Part shown: piece by piece, positions 7,668-15,521 of the stretch
How the letters are laid out: each line of letters begins with the position of its first letter
Position numbering within the stretch: the stretch's first letter is position 1
Source of the DNA: Bacillota bacterium
Lineage (GTDB): Bacteria; Bacillota; Clostridia; Christensenellales; SZUA-584
Length of the DNA: 64,000 nt
Direction of reading: 5' to 3'
Assembly: GCA_023428025.1 (NCBI GenBank)
Contig: JAEYZN010000021.1
Location: 1-64,000 of the forward strand
Program-made: the position numbers and the translations under genes
The notes under the pieces: model-generated
Told to the model about the DNA's origin: nothing
The model's database searches: none
What the model saw: only the letters and a program-made list of their open reading frames with translations

Positions 7668-8977
7668 TGTCTGTCCTCCGGCCCCTGTTCAGTCTTTCGC
7701 CGTATCGGCAATCCGATTTCAAAAACGGCGCCCGCAGGCGCATGATTGGACACGTTAAGATAGCCGCCATGCTTATTGACGATAATATCGTAAGATATGC
7801 TCAGGCCCAAGCCGGTTCCCTGTCCCACATCCTTGGTGGTGAAGAACGGGTCAAATATGCGGTTAAACAGATTTTCCGGTACGCCCGGGCCATCATCACT
7901 GATAATGATCAGGAATTCATCCTCATTCCGTGCCGTGCTGATTTCAATGTTCCCTTTTTCATTACGGTTTTGTGATTTTATAGCGTGTATGGCATTCATC
8001 AGAATATTGATCAGTACCTGCTCTATCTGGCCCCTGTTGCATTCGATTTCGTCGTCCTCAATAAGACGGGTATGGATATCAATCGAGTATTTATACTCAT
8101 TTCTAATAATGAGCAAGGCCTCTTCTATCAGGCTGCTGATGTTGTTCAATACATATTCGTCGTCCAGCCCTGCATGGGCAAAGCTGGTGAGGGTGGCCAC
8201 TATTTTGGTCACACGCGCGATGCCCTCCTGCAAATCGCTGAAAAGCGGGGCCAGTTCGGACATAATAAAGTCGATTTTATATTTTTCTTCAGCCTCGGCC
8301 ATTTGTGTGAGATATTGACGGCTGGTTTGATCTGTGACGGTGCTTTCCAGCGCCTCGTGATTGCTTCTGTATATACCGATGACTGCCGATATCTTTTTTA
8401 AGAAGCTGCTGAGCGTCTCGATATTGCTCTTTACGAAACCAAGGGGATTATTGATTTCATGCGCAACTCCCGCAGCCAGTTCCCCGATGGACGCCATTTT
8501 CTCATTCTGTATGATGTTGATTTGAGTATTATTCAGCAACTGATTGAGGTTCAGCAATTCCTGATTTTTCAGTGACAACTGGCGGTTCATTTCGTTGACC
8601 ATCATCAGGCTCTTTCTTGTCTTGACGGCGGCCTTAAGGCGGGACTGCAATTCAACCGGCTGAAACGGTTTGTTGATAAAATCGTTCGAACCCAGGCTGA
8701 AACTCTCTTTGAGGTATTCCGGCTCCGAAGTCAACATGATGACCTGTGTATCATCCAGAAAAGGATCACGGCGTATTCTGGACAGCACCTCCAAGCCGCT
8801 CATTTCCGGCATCACAACATCAAGTATAACTATATCCACACCTTTTTGTTTAATTATATCCAGTGTCTGAACAGAATTAGAGCAGAGTATGACCTCGTCA
8901 ATATCCACCATTTCTTTTATCTGTGATTCTACTGTCCTTAGCACCAACAGCGAATCGTCTACTATCAGCACTACCAT
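7664..8977 (-). CDS. Sensor histidine kinase with N-terminal receiver domain
   Basis: Cytosolic, no membrane helix. Receiver at 1-120 (Asp53 in LDVVMPEMSG, Lys103 in INKPF), a coiled linker (SLKNQELLNLNQLLNN), then HisKA with His173 in AAGVAHEINNPLG. The ATPase domain has an N box (ILMNAIHAI), DDGPGVPE and GTGLGLS. The reversed order (REC before kinase) suggests its own activity is gated by phosphorylation from another kinase. First gene of the three-cistron operon; ribosome site GGGGGA before the ATG. Confidence 0.88.
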   Translation of the reverse strand: MVVLIVDDSLLVLRTVESQIKEMVDIDEVILCSNSVQTLDIIKQKGVDIVILDVVMPEMSGLEVLSRIRRDPFLDDTQVIMLTSEPEYLKESFSLGSNDFINKPFQPVELQSRLKAAVKTRKSLMMVNEMNRQLSLKNQELLNLNQLLNNTQINIIQNEKMASIGELAAGVAHEINNPLGFVKSNIETLSSFLKKISAVIGIYRSNHEALESTVTDQTSRQYLTQMAEAEEKYKIDFIMSELAPLFSDLQEGIARVTKIVATLTSFAHAGLDDEYVLNNISSLIEEALLIIRNEYKYSIDIHTRLIEDDEIECNRGQIEQVLINILMNAIHAIKSQNRNEKGNIEISTARNEDEFLIIISDDGPGVPENLFNRIFDPFFTTKDVGQGTGLGLSISYDIIVNKHGGYLNVSNHAPAGAVFEIGLPIRRKTEQGPEDRQ

Positions 8978-9183
8978 TTTTTATTCCCCCACAAGCTAAC
9001 AACCTTATAACAAACAGCATCACTTTCGGAGAAATCAATCATGCTATCACTGTTGTCTTTCTCTAGTATCGGCTTTTCATGTTATACTCTTAATAAAATA
9101 TTTTTTTCCAGCCGCACAGCCTGATTTGTTTAAATATAAAAATATGGCATCGCTGAAGGATGCTCTTCTCAAACTGACAAGTC

Positions 9184-9210
9184 ACACAATTAAGAGTAAA
9201 CCATAATATA
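9184..9210 (+). promoter_or_regulatory. Sigma-K/E-like promoter of the Cys-rich gene
   Basis: AC, 16 bases, then CATAATATA, a perfect CATAnnnTA -10 box with the spacing expected for sigma-K. The gap between the kinase gene and this box (about 200 bases) holds nothing else I can name. Confidence 0.4.
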
Positions 9211-9249
9211 ATTATAGATTAACTCTTCTGAAGGAGGTTAAATAACAAT

Positions 9250-9498
9250 ATGGATGGCAATATTGCTGACAACAGACGCTGTCTGATCGACTCATTATGT
9301 GAAAATGTCGATGAAGTCGTTACCATATGCACGGAGAGCTGTTGCTTTACAGGACTTTTATGTGCTGTGACCTGTGATTGTGTAAAGATGATTACGCGCG
9401 GCTCGGGCGGATGCCCTGGCAATAACTGCTTTGGCAAAGTGACGGTTATTCCTATCGGCCAGATTGAGGCTGTCACCTTCTGCAACACGAGTTTCTGA
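9250..9498 (+). CDS. Cys-rich 82-aa protein, candidate spore coat component
   Basis: Eleven of 82 residues are Cys, including SCCF, CDC and GCPGNNC; the C-terminus (GKVTVIPIGQIEAVTFC) is beta-prone. There is no signal peptide. AGGAGG lies upstream of the ATG with a rather long 12-base spacer. It has its own sigma-K-like promoter and terminator. I recognise no named family with certainty; high Cys content, size and promoter type resemble small coat proteins that are disulfide cross-linked (inference). Confidence 0.7.
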   Translation: MDGNIADNRRCLIDSLCENVDEVVTICTESCCFTGLLCAVTCDCVKMITRGSGGCPGNNCFGKVTVIPIGQIEAVTFCNTSF

Positions 9499-9527
9499 TC
9501 ACAACACGTAAGTAATACCATAGTCAT

Positions 9528-9558
9528 AAACTGCGCGCTTGCCGCGCAGTTTGTTTTT
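9528..9558 (+). terminator. Terminator after the Cys-rich gene
   Basis: Perfect 10-bp stem AAACTGCGCG / CGCGCAGTTT, 5-base loop, then GTTTTT. Confidence 0.85.
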
Positions 9559-9583
9559 CGCCTTATTTGTTGATAAACCAATA

Positions 9584-9610
9584 GAGCCGCCGGTTAAATG
9601 CCAGCGGCTC
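9584..9610 (-). terminator. Terminator after eno
   Basis: Stem GAGCCGC / GCGGCTC with inner GG/CC pairs; the T tract on the minus strand is modest. Confidence 0.6.
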
Positions 9611-9630
9611 AGACTTTAACGGCTTGCCAT

Positions 9631-10950
9631 TCATTCTAAATCCGGATTGCTGAGGTTGAAAAAAGCTTTCCTTCCCGGATAAACAGCTGTGAGGCCCAGT
9701 TCTTCCTCGATCCGCAACAGCTGATTGTATTTGGCGACCCTGTCTGTCCGGGATGGCGCGCCCGTTTTAATTTGCCCGGCATTGACGGCCACGGACAGAT
9801 CCGCGATGGTCACATCCTCCGTCTCTCCCGAACGGTGGCTGACGATTGCCGTCATCCCCGCCCGGTTGGCCATCTCCACCGCTTCCAGTGTTTCCGTCAA
9901 TGTCCCGATCTGATTCACCTTGATCAGGATGCTGTTTGATGCTTTTTCGAGTATCCCGCGTGATAAGCGCTCTGTATTGGTCACAAAAAGATCGTCCCCC
10001 ACCAACTGTACACTGCCGCTCAGCTGCTGCGTGAGCATGCGCCAGCCCGGCCAGTCTTCCTCAGCCAGGCCATCCTCCAGTGAAATGATCGGGTATTGTC
10101 CGCAGAGCTTTTCCCAATACCTGACCATGTCTTCGGATGACAGGCTCAGCTTTGATTTCCAAAACAAGTAGCGTCCTTCTTCACCATTTTCCTTCGCGGC
10201 CTCATACATCTCGGTGGCCGCGGCGTCGATTGCCAGCATAAAATCCGTCTTTGGCTGATACCCGGCCAGCGTGATGGCTTCCAAGATCGTTTCAATCGCT
10301 TCTTCGTTGGATTTTAAGTCGGGGGCGTATCCGCCCTCATCTCCCACCGATGTGCTGTAACCTTTGGCTTTCAGCACGCTTTTCAGCCGGTGGAATACCT
10401 CGGCGCTCATCTGCAGCGCCTTTTTGAAACTCGCCGCTCCCACCGGCATAATCATGAATTCCTGTATATCAACGCTGTTGTCGGCGTGTTTGCCGCCGTT
10501 GATGATGTTCATCATGGGAACGGGCAGTTTGCGCGCATTGCAGCCGCCAATATAACGGTACAGTGGCAGCTCGGCCTGCATGGCGGCCGCTTTTGCCACG
10601 GCCAGAGACACCGCGAGCATCGCGTTGGCCCCAAGGCAGGACTTGTTCTCTGTATCGTCACGAGCGATCATGCCATAATCGATGTCCACCTGGTTTTGGG
10701 CGTCCATGCCAATGATGAGGTTAGCGATCACATCGTTGATATTCTCAACGGCTTTGCTGACGCCGCGCCCCAAATAGCGTTCCTTATCGCCATCCCGCAA
10801 TTCAATGGCCTCAAACTGGCCTGTGGAAGCGCCCGAAGGCACGGAAGCGCGGGCTCTGGCTCCGCCCGCCAGCTCGACCTGGGCCTCAACCGTGGGGTTG
10901 CCCCGGCTATCCAATATCTCTCTGCCAAATACATCAACGATAGTAAACAT
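9631..10950 (-). CDS. eno: Enolase
   Basis: Converts 2-phosphoglycerate to phosphoenolpyruvate. 439 aa, a little longer than the usual 430. Signatures: GREILDSRGNPTVE, SGASTGQFEA, NIINGGKHADN, the VGDEGGYAP loop, Mg ligands in LAIDAAATE, SLEDGL and VGDDLFVTN, catalytic Lys in LIKVNQIGT, and SHRSGETED. I chose the ATG reading MFTIVDV because AAAGGAGG lies nine bases before it; the ATG three codons earlier sits directly on the site. It stands alone here rather than in a glycolytic operon. Confidence 0.97.
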   Translation of the reverse strand: MFTIVDVFGREILDSRGNPTVEAQVELAGGARARASVPSGASTGQFEAIELRDGDKERYLGRGVSKAVENINDVIANLIIGMDAQNQVDIDYGMIARDDTENKSCLGANAMLAVSLAVAKAAAMQAELPLYRYIGGCNARKLPVPMMNIINGGKHADNSVDIQEFMIMPVGAASFKKALQMSAEVFHRLKSVLKAKGYSTSVGDEGGYAPDLKSNEEAIETILEAITLAGYQPKTDFMLAIDAAATEMYEAAKENGEEGRYLFWKSKLSLSSEDMVRYWEKLCGQYPIISLEDGLAEEDWPGWRMLTQQLSGSVQLVGDDLFVTNTERLSRGILEKASNSILIKVNQIGTLTETLEAVEMANRAGMTAIVSHRSGETEDVTIADLSVAVNAGQIKTGAPSRTDRVAKYNQLLRIEEELGLTAVYPGRKAFFNLSNPDLE

Positions 10951-10973
10951 AATGCCCATCCTCCTTTGCCTGT

Positions 10974-10982
10974 ATTATACCA
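10974..10982 (-). promoter_or_regulatory. Extended -10 promoter of eno
   Basis: TGGTATAAT (TGn plus a perfect TATAAT) on the minus strand, about 24 bases before the start codon. The -35 region is weak, as is common with extended -10 sites. Confidence 0.6.
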
Positions 10983-11065
10983 CAGAAACGTATGCCAAAA
11001 CCATTTCTCCTTAGCGCATATTGCTTGATCGTCTTGCGTCATGTGCTACAGCTTCCAGTAAAGTT

Positions 11066-11090
11066 GAAGGGCCCTTGCTCAGAGCCCTTC
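11066..11090 (-). terminator. Hairpin after the small SASP gene
   Basis: Perfect GAAGGGC / GCCCTTC stem 17 bases after the stop; only a short A/T tail follows. Confidence 0.5.
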
Positions 11091-11106
11091 ACCAGTACGG
11101 CGGTTA

Positions 11107-11268
11107 TCAGGTGTTTCTTCCTTCTGCTATCCGTATCGCCTCTCGAACGATGTTACCGCAATCTCTGGATGAAACAGCGCCCCACCCCTGGGTTGCGACG
11201 GTCGTTTCCACACCCAGCTTTCTCGCGATCTCATACTTTAAGGCTTCCGACATCTTGTGTTCCGGCAT
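11107..11268 (-). CDS. Short alpha/beta-type small acid-soluble spore protein
   Basis: 53 aa, smaller than classical alpha/beta SASPs (60-75). It keeps both signature blocks: LKYEIARKLGV at 10-20 (the germination-protease region) and the DNA-binding SSRDCGNIVREAIRIAEG at 33-50, the counterpart of TSREAGxxGGxMVxxLI. The GGxM of the canonical motif is replaced by NIVR and a Cys is present, so it is a divergent minor form. AGGAGG before the ATG. Divergent from the larger SASP gene at 11.4 kb; a sigma-G-like promoter lies between. Confidence 0.75.
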   Translation of the reverse strand: MPEHKMSEALKYEIARKLGVETTVATQGWGAVSSRDCGNIVREAIRIAEGRNT

Positions 11269-11326
11269 TTCAAGCACCTCCTGTTTTAAATCGGCCTTGC
11301 AGGCCTCTTTCCATTAGAAGTCCCCA

Positions 11327-11356
11327 CATTTTGAGCACTTCACAACCAAATACTCA
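11327..11356 (-). promoter_or_regulatory. Sigma-G-like promoter of the short SASP gene
   Basis: TGAGTA, 17 bases, CAAAATG on the minus strand; 5 of 6 at -35, weak at -10, but the same CAAAAT form as before tlp. Confidence 0.35.
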
Positions 11357-11440
11357 AGTTATATTTTGGATATTTATGATTTATTTACATGTGTATATTT
11401 GAAAAACCGCGGAAAAATAGGATTAAAGGAGGTGAACAAA

Positions 11441-11644
11441 GTGGCAACAAGCAACAACAATCAGACAGTAGTGCCTCAGGCCAAACAGATGCTCAGCAAC
11501 TTGAAGTACGAGGTGGCAACAGAAATCGGCGTTAACCTCAAGCAGGGTTACAACGGCGACATTTCGTCCCGGGAAGCCGGTCGTGTTGGCGGGAACATGG
11601 TCAAGAAACTGATCCAGTATGCGGAGACCAATGGAAAGTTCTAA
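11441..11644 (+). CDS. Alpha/beta-type small acid-soluble spore protein
   Basis: Coats spore DNA and protects it until germination. 67 aa from a GTG start set by AAAGGAGGTGA. Features: Asn/Gln-rich N-terminus, NLKYEVATEIGV with the GPR cleavage site (TE|IGV), the GYNGDISSREAGRVGGNMVKKLI DNA-binding block read as GYNGDIS then REAGRVGGNMV. A longer in-frame ATG further upstream has no ribosome site. Own terminator. Confidence 0.93.
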   Translation: MATSNNNQTVVPQAKQMLSNLKYEVATEIGVNLKQGYNGDISSREAGRVGGNMVKKLIQYAETNGKF

Positions 11645-11659
11645 CCACAGAACATAAAG

Positions 11660-11684
11660 GAAGGGCGGAAGCTCTTCTTTTTTT
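11660..11684 (+). terminator. Terminator after the SASP gene
   Basis: GAAGGG / CTCTTC stem with one G-U pair, then seven T. Confidence 0.75.
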
Positions 11685-11708
11685 GCGTTCGTTTATATAC
11701 TGCACATG

Positions 11709-11738
11709 AAAAAACGGATATGGTTCTCCCACACCCGT
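11709..11738 (-). terminator. Terminator of the glycogen block
   Basis: On the minus strand ACGGGTGTGG pairs with CCATATCCGT (10 bp, two G-U) around loop GAGAA, followed by TTTTTT. It lies 30 bases after the pgcA stop and closes the long minus-strand operon. Confidence 0.75.
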
Positions 11739-11767
11739 CATCTAGATATAATGAGTCTGTCATGCTA

Positions 11768-13462
11768 TCACATGAGTTTTTCTATACCAGCCTCCAGCCA
11801 CGCCAGTTGCTCCACGGCGGCGTCTTCCGAAGCGGCGCGCACCGCAAAATAGATCTTGATCTTGGGTTCGGTGCCGGAGGGCCGGATGCAGATCCATCCC
11901 CGCTGCTCCAGTAATAGCTTGAGCGCGTTGGTCCCCGGCAGTTCGATTTCGGTAACCGCTCCATCAGAACCGGTGCGCTTGCGGGTCTGATAATCCTCCG
12001 TATATTCGACGGCCACACCGCCGATTTCCGCAATCGGTTTCTCACGCAGGCGCGCCATCAGCTGCCGCATTTTTTCCATGCCGTCCAGCCCGGCGAAAGC
12101 GATGTTTTTGACGCTTTCCCGGTAATACCCATATTCGCTGTACAGCGCATCCAGCACTTCAAGCAGGCTCTTGCCCTGCGAGCGGTAATACTGCGCCGCC
12201 TTGCAAAGCAGCAAACCTGCCAGCACGCCGTCCTTATCCCGCGCAAACGTGCCCGCAAGAAAGCCGAAGCTCTCCTCAAAGCCAAAGACAAAGTCCTTAT
12301 CCGTCCCCTCGTTCTGCGCGATGATCTCAGAGATAAAGCGGAAACCCGTGAGCACGGTGAGGCAGGTGACGCCATACCGCTTCGCGATGGCCTCCACCAT
12401 TTCGGTGGACACAAACGACCGAATCACATAATCCGTCGGCCTGAGTTGGCCGGACTTCTTGCGTTTCTCAAGCAGATACCCGGTCAGGATACAGCCGATC
12501 TGGTTGCCGGTCAGCATGGCATAGCTGCCGTCGCCGCGGCGCACCGCCGCGCCCATACGGTCGGCGTCCGGGTCCGTCCCGATCGCGATCTCCGCGCCCA
12601 GCTGGCCGGCCAGTTCGATCGCCATCTTCATTGCGGTGGGGTCCTCCGGGTTCGGCGAATTGATCGTGGGAAAGCTGCCGTCCGGAACCTTCTGCTCCTC
12701 GACAATGTAAAAGTCGCTGATGCCTGCCGCGGGAAATACATTTTGGGCCGTGCGCAGGCCTGAGCCGTGCAGCGGCGTATACACCACCTTGAAACCTTCG
12801 GCGCCGTCCGAGCCGCACAGGTCCACGATGTGCTGAAAATAGACGCGGTCGATCTCTTCTCCCACTTCACTGATCAGTCCGCGCGATATGCCTTCATCAA
12901 ATTCCAAGCGTTTGATGTCCCTGAACGCATCCAGCTTCTGGATGCAGGCCGTTACCTCCAAGCTCTCGTCCGGCCCCAGCTGGCCGCCGTATGCGGCATA
13001 CACCTTGTACCCGTTATACTCCTTCGGGTTATGACTGGCCGTGATCACGATGCCGCCGTCCGCTTTCAAGTAACCCACTGCGAACGACAGCTCCGGCACG
13101 CTGGTCAGCTGTTTGAATACATACGCTTTGATGCCGTTTCCAGCCAGCACGCTGGCCGCTTCCTGCGCGAACTCACGGGAAAACCGCCGGGAGTCGTACG
13201 CGATGGCGATCTTTAAATCGTCTTTGCCGTCCTTTTTCAGATAATCCGCCAGTCCTTGTGTGGCGCGTCCCACTGTGTAACGGTTCATGCGCGCAATGCC
13301 CGCGCCGATAATGCCTCGCAGGCCCGCCGTTCCAAACGGAAGGTCAGCAAAAAAGCGCTCCTTGATCTGCTTGTCGTCGTCCTTTATGGCCTCAAGTTCA
13401 TCAAGCAACGCTTTGTCCTTTACAAACTGCCGCCATTGCGCATATGTTTCCAGATATGTCAT
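11768..13462 (-). CDS. pgcA: Phosphoglucomutase / phosphomannomutase, long type
   Basis: Interconverts glucose 6-phosphate and glucose 1-phosphate, feeding ADP-glucose synthesis or receiving the product of GlgP. 564 aa, as for Bacillus PgcA (YhxB). Motifs: FGTAGLRGIIGAG near 45, active-site TASHNPKEYNGYKVY with the phospho-Ser, metal loop GTDPDADRMG, sugar loop GFEESFGF, and IRPSGTEPK phosphate-binding end. The third codon ATG is preferred because GGAG lies six bases before it. Last gene of the glycogen block. Confidence 0.93.
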   Translation of the reverse strand: MTYLETYAQWRQFVKDKALLDELEAIKDDDKQIKERFFADLPFGTAGLRGIIGAGIARMNRYTVGRATQGLADYLKKDGKDDLKIAIAYDSRRFSREFAQEAASVLAGNGIKAYVFKQLTSVPELSFAVGYLKADGGIVITASHNPKEYNGYKVYAAYGGQLGPDESLEVTACIQKLDAFRDIKRLEFDEGISRGLISEVGEEIDRVYFQHIVDLCGSDGAEGFKVVYTPLHGSGLRTAQNVFPAAGISDFYIVEEQKVPDGSFPTINSPNPEDPTAMKMAIELAGQLGAEIAIGTDPDADRMGAAVRRGDGSYAMLTGNQIGCILTGYLLEKRKKSGQLRPTDYVIRSFVSTEMVEAIAKRYGVTCLTVLTGFRFISEIIAQNEGTDKDFVFGFEESFGFLAGTFARDKDGVLAGLLLCKAAQYYRSQGKSLLEVLDALYSEYGYYRESVKNIAFAGLDGMEKMRQLMARLREKPIAEIGGVAVEYTEDYQTRKRTGSDGAVTEIELPGTNALKLLLEQRGWICIRPSGTEPKIKIYFAVRAASEDAAVEQLAWLEAGIEKLM

Positions 13463-13499
13463 AGTCATCTCCTGATCTTGTTATACTATTATTCCCTTG

Positions 13500-15503
13500 T
13501 CAATCGCCGTCAATTTTCAGCCAGACAGCGCTCATCCCTTTGATTGTAAGCTCCAGCAGCGCATCCCGAACGACATACGTTTTGCCGGTCAACAGGCAGG
13601 TGGCCTTGTTGCCCAGCAGGAAACGCAGCGCCGACTGATGCCCCGGCGCGAACAGCGCGCTGCGCGCCATAAAATCGATCACAAACCGCTTGTGCGCATC
13701 GCTGCGGTTGACCATCACCAGATACGCGCCGTCCTGTGCTTCGCGGCCCAGCGCGTCTCTGCCGCCTGTTATGTATCGCAGCACGCCAGCGCAGTCGGGG
13801 TCCGGCGCGTAGAACACGGCATGCCCTGCCCGCAGGGCATCCGCCGAGCGGCGCAGCCGCGCAAAACGCTGATAATCCTCCGTCAACTCGTGCGGACCGT
13901 CCCGGAACGTTTCCCGGTTGAACGGGTCCAGGAAACCGTTCATGCCCTTCTCATCACCATAATAGACGCTCGGCACACCCGGCACGCTGAACTGCAGCGC
14001 CGCCGCCAGCCGCTGCCGCAGCGCACCCTTACGGTTCTGGCTGTCTCTGATGACAAACGTCGCCTGCTGCTCGCGCGTCAGGCTATGCGGGTCTATCGGC
14101 GTGCTTAGCGCCGTCCGTATGCGCGTCACATCGTGGGACGACAGCAGGTTCGCCAGCGAATGGTACATGGGCGGCGGGTAATTCACCGCTTGATCCACGA
14201 AGAAGTCCCGCAGTTCGTGCGCATCCGTCTTGCCTGTGAGGAAGCTGATCGCCGCGTTGCGGAACGGATAATTCGTCACCGAATCCAGCCGCCCGCCCAA
14301 GGCGTAGCGGCGCTTGGCGCCGTAGCTGTATTTGGTGGTGGCGTCTTCCCACACCTCGCCCAGCATCACCGCCTCCGGCTCCGTTTGGCGGGCCGTGGCA
14401 TACATCAGCTCCAGCACGTCGTCCGGCAGCTCGTCGGCCACATCCAGTCGGTATCCCTTTATACCCGCCTTCAGCCAGTGCCGGATCACGCTGTCCTCGC
14501 CTGTCACCACAAAGTCCTGCCAACCGGGGTCGTGCTCGTTCACCTCGGGGAGAGACTGAAACCCCCACCAGCATCTGTATTTGTCCGGATAGTGCTCGAA
14601 GCTGTACCACGGGTAATACGGCGAATCCTGGCTGTTGGCCGCGCCCACGCCGTCGTAAGCGCCCTCGCGGTTGAAATAGATGCTGTCTGAACCGGTGTGC
14701 GAAAACACCCCGTCCAGCAGTATCCGTATGCCTTTGTCCGCCGCTTTTTCACACAACGACTTTAGGTCCGCCTCATTCCCCAGCACCGGATCGATCTTGT
14801 GGTAATCCGCCGTGTTGTAACGGTGATTGGAGGCCGCTTCAAATGCCGGATTTAGATAGATAACGTCCACGCCAAGCCCGGCGATATAATCCAGCGATTC
14901 CTCAATGCCCTTGAGTGTGCCGCCGAAATAGTCACACGGGCTGTAATCGCTTTGCCCGGCCAGCGGCTTGAAGAGCGGCTTCCCGTTCCAGCTCTTATGC
15001 TCGTACACGCGCCGGCCCTTCGATCGATGATAGTGCAGCCCTTTCTGCGCGGTGTCGTCCTGGCTGCGGCGAAAACGGTCCGGAAAAATCTGATACATCA
15101 CCGATCCGGGGAACCAATCCGCCGGTGAGAATTCCGAGGCGTACACCGTCAGTTGGAACGCAGGCGGCGGCTCCGTGTACGCGCAGCCCAGCCCTGCGGT
15201 GCGCTTTCCGTTGGCGCCATAGTAGACGATTTTGCCTTCTATGTTGATGACGAAGTGGTACCAGTAGACATCCGGCTTGGAGGGCGCATTGATTGCAACC
15301 TGCCAATACCCGTCCGACAACGCCATCTCCAAGTCTTCACGGTGCTGCTCGCTGTACAGGCATAGATAGACGCTGGCCACGTTGGAAAGCCGCGTCCTGA
15401 ACCGCATCGTCACCTGCGTGCCTGCCGTCACAGCGCCCACAGGATCGCGAAACACATACAGCGAGGAATCGTGCAGCATTTCATTCCGGTAGTTGATCAG
15501 CAT
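13500..15503 (-). CDS. GH13 alpha-amylase family enzyme (neopullulanase/cyclomaltodextrinase-like)
   Basis: Cytosolic alpha-glucan hydrolase; no signal peptide. An N-terminal beta domain (1-130, carbohydrate-module type) precedes the barrel starting WFPGSVMYQIFPDRF. Catalytic set: region I LLDGVFSHTG, nucleophile Asp in GYRLDVADEL, acid Glu in LGEVWEDA, and SSHDVTRI. A C-terminal beta domain ends in SAVWLKI. 667 aa, in the range of amylopullulanase-like GH13_20 enzymes. Placed between phosphoglucomutase and phosphorylase, it probably trims branches or maltodextrins left by GlgP; exact bond specificity is not visible. Confidence 0.88.
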   Translation of the reverse strand: MLINYRNEMLHDSSLYVFRDPVGAVTAGTQVTMRFRTRLSNVASVYLCLYSEQHREDLEMALSDGYWQVAINAPSKPDVYWYHFVINIEGKIVYYGANGKRTAGLGCAYTEPPPAFQLTVYASEFSPADWFPGSVMYQIFPDRFRRSQDDTAQKGLHYHRSKGRRVYEHKSWNGKPLFKPLAGQSDYSPCDYFGGTLKGIEESLDYIAGLGVDVIYLNPAFEAASNHRYNTADYHKIDPVLGNEADLKSLCEKAADKGIRILLDGVFSHTGSDSIYFNREGAYDGVGAANSQDSPYYPWYSFEHYPDKYRCWWGFQSLPEVNEHDPGWQDFVVTGEDSVIRHWLKAGIKGYRLDVADELPDDVLELMYATARQTEPEAVMLGEVWEDATTKYSYGAKRRYALGGRLDSVTNYPFRNAAISFLTGKTDAHELRDFFVDQAVNYPPPMYHSLANLLSSHDVTRIRTALSTPIDPHSLTREQQATFVIRDSQNRKGALRQRLAAALQFSVPGVPSVYYGDEKGMNGFLDPFNRETFRDGPHELTEDYQRFARLRRSADALRAGHAVFYAPDPDCAGVLRYITGGRDALGREAQDGAYLVMVNRSDAHKRFVIDFMARSALFAPGHQSALRFLLGNKATCLLTGKTYVVRDALLELTIKGMSAVWLKIDGD

Positions 15504-15521
15504 GCCTTAACCCCAGCTCTC

